From positions 57,269-84,731 of the forward strand of contig NW_014578688.1 in assembly GCF_000485595.1 (NCBI RefSeq): a DNA stretch of 27,463 nucleotides, read 5' to 3'. The first letter of the stretch is position 1. Each line of letters starts with the position of its first letter. Below the pieces are notes generated by a model. The model worked only from the letters and a program-made list of their open reading frames with translations. It searched no databases and was not told the origin of the DNA. The position numbers were made by a program, and so were the translations under genes. This DNA comes from Priapulus caudatus (taxonomy: Eukaryota > Priapulida > Priapulimorpha > Priapulimorphida > Priapulidae). This document shows, in pieces, positions 20,443-27,463 of the stretch.

Positions 20443-22334
20443 CTGGCCAGGGCGTGGCTGCTACACGCGCGCGCAGGGCTCCGGCCCGTATTGAGACAGT
20501 CCGCCATGTTGCGGCGTGAGTCATGGCCGCCATTTTGTAGCACTCGCGTAAAATTGTCATCCGCGCTACTAGATGGCGCTGCGGGCGCCGCGTCTGCTGG
20601 TTTCGGCGAATCGCGGAACAGTCCGATTCTCGGACGCCGGTCGCTTTCCGTCTGCTTCTTTGAAGGAGTGGCAACATCTTCCTGCCGAAACGCTCGGAAG
20701 CTCGGAAAGATCTTTTTGTTCTTCTTCGTCGGACTGGCTTTCTTCTTGTTGCTGGTGATAACGTTGATGATGTTGTCAGCGTTGACGATGACGTTGCCGC
20801 TGCCGGATTTCTTCTTAATAGGCGAGACGTTGACGATGTTTTCAATGTTGTCGTTGTTGATGTTGCCGCCGCCATTTTTCTTTCTAGCGGGAGAGACACT
20901 GTTGGCGTTGATGTTGACACTGGCTTTCTTGCTGCTGGGAGCAACAACAGTGGTGTTACCAATGTTGTTGTTGATGCCGACGCCACCTTTCCTTCTAGCG
21001 GGGGAGGCGCTGGGTGTGTTCTCGCGAGATCCCGCGAATCTCGCTGGCACGGACTGCACGCGGTAGGGCGACGATGACTTGCGGATCTCCTGCCTGAGCA
21101 CGCAGCGTGCGAACGGCTGCCGGTCGCCATGGCGACGCGTCCCCGCCGCCTCCGCGTCGTCGCTGTCGCACTCCTCGTGGATCGTCTGCTGTGACGTCAT
21201 TGCGGGCGCGTCGACGTGCAGCTGGTCGTCGCTATGACGACGCAGCAGCTGCTTGCCGACGACGTGGTTACGTCGGCCGACGTCTCTGCGCTGCCACGAG
21301 CGCCCCCTGCCGACCGCGCGGATGTCGTCGACGGAGTGGATGCCGTCGAGGTGGGCGGGGAAGGAACCGGAAGCGTCGGCGTGTTGTCGGGTGACCTTTG
21401 ACCCAGGATGCATCCCCCAGTCGAGCGGCGGGAGAGCGGAGTGCGCCGAGTTCAGGTGCGTGTCGTAAGATGCGAACTTCTTCAGGTTCGCAGGCAGCAG
21501 CGCTGTGACGTCACGCGACCTGCCGCCGCCGACGCCTCGGTAGCACGACGAGGAAGCCGGGACATGCTCGTAACGGTCGGCAAACGACGTCCCGCCGCCG
21601 CCATCTTGCTGACACGCGCGCCCTCTGGGGTACGTCGGCCGCACACCAGTGCAATTTCTCAGCAACTGGTCGTTGGAGACGTCGGCGAGCGACCGGGACC
21701 TGCCGCCGTCCGTCGTCGCCATCGCCATCGCCATCGTCGTCGTCGTCGCGCAGCCGACGTCGCTCTTTCTCGCTGGAGAATTTCTCGGCGACGGTTCGAG
21801 TTCGTCGAGTTTGTTCTTTGGCGACGTCTTTGGCGGCAGCGGCGGCGCATGTTCATTGGGAAAAGCCGTCGACGACGACGCTACTGCTGCGTCGGCATTG
21901 CCGAAATTCAGTCGCCTCGCTGGACCAAGAAACTCGTTCGTCGTCGTCGCTGCCATGTTTGCCAACGTTCTATCTAGAGGAGACTTCGCGGGTCTCGGCA
22001 ATGAATTCGACACGTAGTTAGCGACGACGACGACGTTTCTCTCTCTCGCGGCGACGACGACGTCGCCACACGTCGGCTCCGGCGTGCGACTCTGTCGATT
22101 CACCGACCGCACGAGCTGCACGGCGGGCGGCGCTCGTAGCGCCCTCTGCTGCGTGAATACGGAACCGACCTTGGCGGCGGTGATGTAGGTGGCGTCCCTG
22201 TCGTCGACTTTCGTCGGCGGAACGTCGGTGATCGATTCGCCGAGGTCAGAGGTCAGCGAGCTCTGTTTGGAATGAGAGCGACCTTCGTCTCCTTCGTCCA
22301 GGATAAACATGTCCCTGTACTCACTTCCCTTCAT
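20443..22334 (-). CDS. Linker part of the SH3 adaptor-like protein (clean copy, Z2)
   Basis: The frame is open from 22334 and covers about 630 residues before leaving homology at 20443. It continues the SH3-1 exon: the DNA at 8342-8440 of copy 1 overlaps its start (GSEYRDMFILDEGDEG). The Met at 22334 is therefore internal, not the start. The protein is predicted to be mostly disordered. Features by residue from that Met: a proline ligand APPLPPKTSP at 163-172; NSPARKS near 185-191; HSVDDI near 333-338; ENTPSASPARRKG at 439-450. A repeat region at 447-545 follows, with SVNIN, VSPARKKNG, VNVSPIKKKSG and KKASPTKKNKK. KIFPSFRAFR lies at 541-550. Basic SPxKK motifs could be nuclear-localisation or kinase sites; this is inference. 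I recognise no folded domain. Confidence 0.75.
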
Positions 22335-23516
22335 CGTGGCTCCTCCTCCTCCTCCTCCTCCTCCTCCTCTTCCTCCTCCTCCCTTTCCTCCTCCTCCTCC
22401 TATTCCTTCTCACGCCGTCGCTCCCTCTGCGGCATGCGTGCTTAGTGACATACCACCAATCGACACCTCCTGGCGTACAGTCGCGGCAGGCATACGCCCC
22501 TGTGTGGTCATCTGCGAGTAACTTTCGTGACCGGATGCGGAGACGGGCGCCAATTATACGTACGTTCACCGTCGGCGTCTTCGCGATAACTCTCGTCTTG
22601 CACTGCAGGCTCAGCGCGGCACATTCGGCAGGCCCGGCGGCAGACACTGACGCCGAACCGTTTTGATCGTTCTGCTTCAGTGCGCGCACACGTTCGGCCG
22701 CGCTGTCGTCGGCGCGTTCCCGCGTCGCTGCCATCTCACCTCGTCGCTCGGCACAGCGTTCCCGCTCATCGTTCCTCCTTGGTCCGACGAACGGAGCTCT
22801 CGTTGGCATGTCGTCTGAGATCCTCGAGTTGGCCGAGCCGCTGTTCGAGTCTCGCATCTCGGCGGATGGTGGTCCGTTCGCGCGCCATAATCGTTCTCCG
22901 GATTCCCAAGAGTCCATGGGCGGCACGACGGGACACGCCGCAGGCGAGCGCAGGGTGCTCGGTGCATAGTTTGGCGAGTCCAGTCTAGGCCTCTTAGCAA
23001 CTCAATCTTCTTCATCTCTTCCAGGTTGAACGTAGTTGCGAAGCTCGTCGATAGGTGCCGCGGGCGCGCCGGGGGCGTTGGCTGGAGACTCGCGCGCGCT
23101 CTCTTTGCGCGCCTCGCCTCATCCTACCTCTCTCCTCCTCCTACTCCTCCCCTCCTCCTATTCTCCATTCTCGCCGCCCTCGCTCCCGCTGCGGTGCCGA
23201 TCTCTCTTCTGGCTTCGTCTCGGTAGCTCCTCTCTTCTGCTGCTGCTTCGCTTCTCACGGGACATGCGTTTCTTCGGGAGGACGAGAACTCAACGGGAGA
23301 GATGTAAGTGCGAAAAGGTACGAAACCCTCTTCCTCGTCTGGCGTGCGCAACGTACACCCAGTGCTTGTGTTTGTAAGAGGGCGTTGGACGAACGACTCC
23401 CTGCGTGACGGACACCTCGTCGGCGGCTTGTCGCAGTCGCGTGGCCAGGAGCTAAGGAGCGAGTGACCATGAGGCGGGACGTGGCCTGGACACGGCCGCC
23501 GTGCATTCAGCAAGTA
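22335..23516 (-). pseudogene. Frame-broken copy of the first-SH3 exon (Z2, 5' part)
   Basis: This matches 8342-9502, including the acceptor (ttccgcag before TACTTGCTG, exon start 23516), but one-base changes split the frame repeatedly. SH3-1 pieces survive in different frames (NTSTGCTLRT, EEGFVPF). The (TCC)n tracts at 22335-22400 and near 23135-23165 differ from copy 1. The LDWL segment and the proline ligand are not readable in one frame. In position it directly continues the clean linker exon, so the clean-to-noisy switch occurs inside one exon near 22335. Confidence 0.75.
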
Positions 23517-23575
23517 CTGCGGAAGCGAAAGAACAGCGATAGCATTATCTGAGAGCACTGTCCAGACGATCGGAG

Positions 23576-23606
<31 letters not shown>

Positions 23607-24283
23607 ATATATATATATATATCAGTATATATATCGCGTGTTTTTATAATAACCACACTCACGTACGCAGTACAGGCACACACAACGGCGCGCGCGCACG
23701 AATGGTCGCGACGGCCACGCTAACACCGGCACGCACGCACAACACACACACACACATCACACACACACACACAGCAGACGCACACACACACACCACACGC
23801 ACACAACACTGTAATATGGCTCAATCTAAAGACAGAGCGTTACATTCCCTGCGTGAAACCACACACTGCTTGGCACGTGATACAACACAGAAGGCATACT
23901 TATAAGTTTACTGTCGCGTTAAGCGGGGGTCTGTATGCCGGGTTAGGCCGCGGCAGGTTGCTGTAATCCTGCGAGCCAGTTGATGTGAGATATATGACAT
24001 CACGTTAATACATAACACACTCCACTGTACTGTTTAATACAAATATATCTGCCCGTATAGTCCGTGGCTAATGCAATCAGCTTTAAGTGGAAACTTCGCG
24101 GCATCTAAGTGCGCGCGAGAGCGACGCAAGAAAGCGCAAAGTGAGAGAGAGAGAGAGAGAAACAGACACAGATAGTAAAGTATGTGTGTGTGTGTGTGTG
24201 TGTGTGTGTTGCGGTGCGTGCGTGCGTGCGTGGTGCGTGCGGTGTAGTGTTGTGTGCGTGCGTGTGTGTGCTGTGTGTGAGAG

Positions 24284-24324
<41 letters not shown>

Positions 24325-24555
24325 CGAGAAGAGGGGCGCAGAGTAAGAGAGGAAGAGAAAGGAAAAGAAGACGAGAGAGAGAGACTAAGAGAGAAAAAAG
24401 CGCAAATGAGAGAGAGAGAGAGAGAGACCCGCAAAGAGAGAAAGAAAGAGAGAGAAAAAGAGAGAGAAGTAACACAGCGTGTGTGAGCAGTAAACAGAGC
24501 GCCCGCTACGCACGTCCTTCGCTCGCAGGTGTCATGATAGGCCGCGTGTTAATCC
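23517..24555 (-). other. Intron between the upstream exon and SH3-1 exon (block V, copy 2)
   Basis: The order is (AT)n (23573-23632), (CA)n (23730-23812), mixed sequence, (GT)n (24181-24280) and (GA)n (24281-24475), as in 13790-14675. In this copy the intron is joined to the SH3-1 exon acceptor, giving an intron of about 1.04 kb. No other gene is visible. Confidence 0.65.
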
Positions 24556-24720
24556 CTCGAGATTGGCCATGCGTTACTGGTCGGCGTAGCCGGCCTGACC
24601 GATGCTTGCTCGGTCCGTCAAGCAGGTCCTCTGCCGACCTGCGACCCTCTCCCTGTCCGAGATCCTCACGCCTGACGCAATCAAATCGACTCCTCAGTTC
24701 ATTCCTCTTCTTGTGTCCAC
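24556..24720 (-). pseudogene. Frame-broken copy of the 53-codon upstream exon
   Basis: The acceptor (ctactccag) is kept, and RSAEDLLDGPSKHRSG is readable, but insertions lengthen the exon to about 165 bases and shift the frame on both sides. The donor GTATT of copy 1 reads GGATT here. Either this copy cannot be spliced or the changes are sequencing errors. Its place, directly upstream of the SH3-1 exon in transcript order, is the arrangement expected for the intact gene. Confidence 0.65.
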
Positions 24721-25540
24721 CTGGAGTAGCGAAAAAAAAACACAACGCTACACAACACTGTAGAAATATTTCGATATGAAATTTTCTTTTGAAATCTGGC
24801 GGGCCATCCGGCGGATTGTAACATGCTTCCATGCTCCCAGTAGCGATGTAGGTCGGAGCTAGTTTCCAAATATTGACTCTGGGCTGAAGGGAAGCAGTAG
24901 CCGGCAGAGAATGAGGAATAAAAGTTTGATACTGTAGATGGGTAGGAGGCTGAGGATAGAGATGAGGATGAGGATAAGGATGAGGATGCTGGGGCGCGGA
25001 TGAGGATGAGGATGAGGAAGACAGAGGCTGAGGGATGATCAATGAGAATGAGGAGGCTGGGGGAATGAGGATGCAGGATGTAGGAGGCTGGGGGGATGAT
25101 GGATGAAGAAAGAGGCTGGGGAAGGGATTGAGATAAGAAAATAAGCGAGGCTGGGGGTGAGGACGGCAGGGAGATTAAATCATGAACGCGAGACTAAGGA
25201 TAAATAAAAAGGTAGAGGTAACGTGATACAGACTGTGAAAAAAGTACAGGAAAGGGTTGTTGATGATGTCAAGTGCGTAAATAAAAACGCGAAACGAAGC
25301 GCCGACTGGACTGGCTGGAAATCCACCGCGAACAAAACTCACGGTCGAGCGCGGCACGCACGCACGCCACACACACACACGCGCGCTGCGCGCACAACAC
25401 ACAACACCACACACACAACACACAGCCACACACAACACACACACACAGCACATAACACACCACACACACACACACACACCACACACACACACACACACAC
25501 CACACACACACACACCAGCCACACACAGACACGACCACGC
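24721..25540. repeat. Block V, copy 2: intron, shortened GGATGA minisatellite and (CA)n
   Basis: The mixed sequence at 24721-24940 matches 14835-15045. The GGATGAGG minisatellite (about 24950-25165) is about half the length of copy 1. A (CA)n tract (25365-25540) leads into block X. No gene is seen. Confidence 0.65.
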
Positions 25541-27165
25541 CCCCCACCAACAGCTAGGCAACTATTGTCCGTTGCGTGACACACACACAGTTGACGGCTC
25601 TTGCCGCCTCTCGGAAGCAATATATTTCTGTTTAAGGCGCTCGTGGGCTGCACCGATCATACGTTCGTGTCCACGCAGCTGCGCGAACCCTCCATTACAC
25701 CACGGCTGGAGCGAGGAATTTCGCTCCGTTCACTAGAGCGAGCGGCGGTAATGGGTCGTGGTGGAGCCGCGCAGCAGACGACAAAGCAACACGAATCAAT
25801 CCGAGGCAGACGATGGAAAAACGCACTACAAGCCGACAAGTTACTACTCCGCCCCGCCCTGCCACCGAACCCGAGTACGTACTGAATAAATCGCGAGAGC
25901 AATTATACGTGCACCTAGTTGCTCCGTCGAGTAATACGTAATAGTCCATAACGTGCTGCTAGCCAATTCTGTGTGAGCTTCTCGCCTGATGAATCAGGCA
26001 GATGCTGCAGCAGCCTTATATAACGCTCGATTTGTCCGGACGATGCTTGCCCCTAAACATTCTTTGAATGAGTATCTAATTGAATAAGTGAATGAGTCCT
26101 TAGGCTAGCTAGAATCGTTTAGTTGTAAATTAGTACAATTAAAATCACCACGTAGACGTATACGCTATCCCCAGTGCATCATATGCACGTACACGCTATT
26201 TCTCGTCGTGTTAGGGTTAACATAAATTAGTTACGCTATTGATTTCCCCAACTACGATTACCGTTTTTTGTTGTTATTGTTTAGCCGACGTGGGTTTTAT
26301 GAACTTTCTTGTTTGTTGTTACCACGTATAATCGCCATATTTAATAATTTACGGCCTCCTGTCTTGTTGTTCCACGTCGCACATGATTATGAAGCAGATC
26401 TGTTGTTGGGCTCTAATTGTTGTTGTTGTTGTTTGTTGTTGTTGTTTGCTGCTGCTGGGTCAACCACCATACACCACCTTTTTTTTGGCTATTACCCATA
26501 CTTATTGTTGTTCTTAATTTGTGGCTCTTTAATGTCTTGACGTTTTTATCGTCCATCGTTATTCGGTTGTTGTTTGTGTTGTTTTTTAATTGGGCTGTTT
26601 TTGTGTTTTATGCACTGTTGTTGTTGTTGTTGTTGTTTTTGGTGTTGTTGTTTGTTGTTGTTGTCGTCGTTTGCTGACATAATACTGTTGCTGCTGCGCT
26701 GGTGGTGGCTAAGCCACGAAGAGCACAGAGCTGTAAAATGACCTCATGATTAAGAGCAGACTGATTGGCAACCCCCCGGAATGCTTATTATACGTTAGCA
26801 CGACGCAAATGCAGTACGGTAGCTAGAGAGACTTTAATTAGTGTATATACTGTATCTATAGAGCATTTATTAGGGTCTGTACTGTGCTAGAGAGGACTGA
26901 TCATGTGGATATCGTGTAGCTAAGAGACTTTATCAGTGCCTGTAACAGGTAGCTAGAGAGCTTTTATTAGTGGCAGTACGGTTACATGGAGGAGATTAAG
27001 TCAGTCGTATCCTTGTCCGCCATTAGAGGCTGTCCGTAACTAATCTATGTCATTGTCATAGACTCATGGCGAATATAGAGCTATAGCTCAATAGAGTGTG
27101 GTGATAATATACGCAGGACGAGGAGAGATGACAGGCCGACAAAGTCGTGTGCTGCAGACGAAACG
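25540..27165. repeat. Block X, copy 3 (non-coding)
   Basis: It aligns with 2350-3895 and 15875-17445. It contains the TTG tract (about 26400-26700) and the 32-base minisatellite (about 26812-26985), with many small indels. Around 25690-25780 it carries an insertion relative to copy 1 (cactagagcgagcggcggta in this copy) between the cgctcgttca-like and gcagacgacaaa segments. Confidence 0.7.
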
Positions 27166-27427
27166 ATTATTGCGGAGAGTCGTTGGAGTTTTGCAGCGCG
27201 TGGAACGATAAAGCGCTGCCCGAGAGAGAAGGGGGAGGAGGGGGAGAGGGGGAGGGGGACGAGGGAGAGAGGGTGAGAGGGGAGAGGGAGAGAGAGGGAG
27301 AGGGAAGAGGTGAGAGGGAGAGGAGGGGGAGAGAAGGGAGAGGGAGAGAGGTGAGAGGGGAGAGGGAGCAGAGAGAGAGAGGAGAGAGAGAGAGAAGAGA
27401 GACGAGGGAGAGAGAGGAGAAGAGGGG

Positions 27428-27463
<36 letters not shown>
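27166..27463. repeat. GA/GGGA-rich tract at the window end
   Basis: After about 60 bases shared with 17446-17510, the sequence becomes an almost pure purine tract of GA, GGGA and GGGGA units that runs to the end of the window. Nothing coding is visible. Confidence 0.85.

Noticed and set aside
13800-27463. Possible CRISPR-like spaced repeats in the minisatellite fields
   Set aside because: Units are contiguous, without unique spacers, and the sequence context is eukaryotic.

Overview
The window is animal nuclear DNA. Two coding stretches with GT/AG-type splice signals sit in a sea of simple repeats: (AT)n, (CA)n, (GA)n, (TCC)n, (TTG)n and several minisatellites. There is no operon structure, no rRNA or tRNA that I can recognise, no transposase and no CRISPR array. 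The density of dinucleotide repeats, together with an SH3 adaptor whose nearest match in my memory is an insect protein, would suit an arthropod such as a decapod crustacean. That is a guess, not a result.

One gene dominates, on the minus strand. A 53-codon, phase 0/0 exon (14676-14834) precedes a long exon that starts at 9502. That exon encodes a first SH3 domain (about 9296-9463), a very long low-complexity linker (clean copy at 20443-22334), an SPR-type repeat region (about 5290-5710), a canonical second SH3 domain (about 4706-4867) and a stop at 4232-4234. An AATAAA lies about 160 bases downstream. The two SH3 sequences resemble SH3-1 and SH3-2 of Drosophila Dlish/Vamana, the Fat-Dachs adaptor of Hippo signalling. 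The linker is much longer here and no third SH3 is visible. The family call is tentative.

The layout is a patchwork of blocks that recur. From left to right: unique DNA (1-1365), W1 (1365-2345), X1 (2350-3895), Y1 (3935-6444), Z1 (6445-9560), W2 (9565-10488), a unique island (10490-10890), Y2 (11135-13764), a run of exactly 25 N (13765-13789), V1 (13790-15875), X2 (15875-17445), unique repeat-rich DNA (17446-20442), Z2 (20443-23575), V2 (23575-25540) and X3 (25540-27165), then a GA tract to the end. Y holds the 3' coding part, Z the middle and SH3-1, and V the upstream exon. W and X appear non-coding. Nearly every junction lies in a microsatellite.

For each coding piece one copy is open and the other carries scattered one- or two-base insertions and deletions. 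The last base of Y2 and the first base of Z2 homology are adjacent in the Y1-Z1 copy. The simplest reading is one gene, or one recent tandem duplicate, broken and re-joined by assembly: accurate contigs linked by uncorrected long-read fill around a standard 25-N gap. A true tandem duplication cannot be excluded from sequence alone. I see no evidence of a new defence or mobile system. The most interesting items are the unusual two-SH3 protein with its repeat arrays and the block mosaic.
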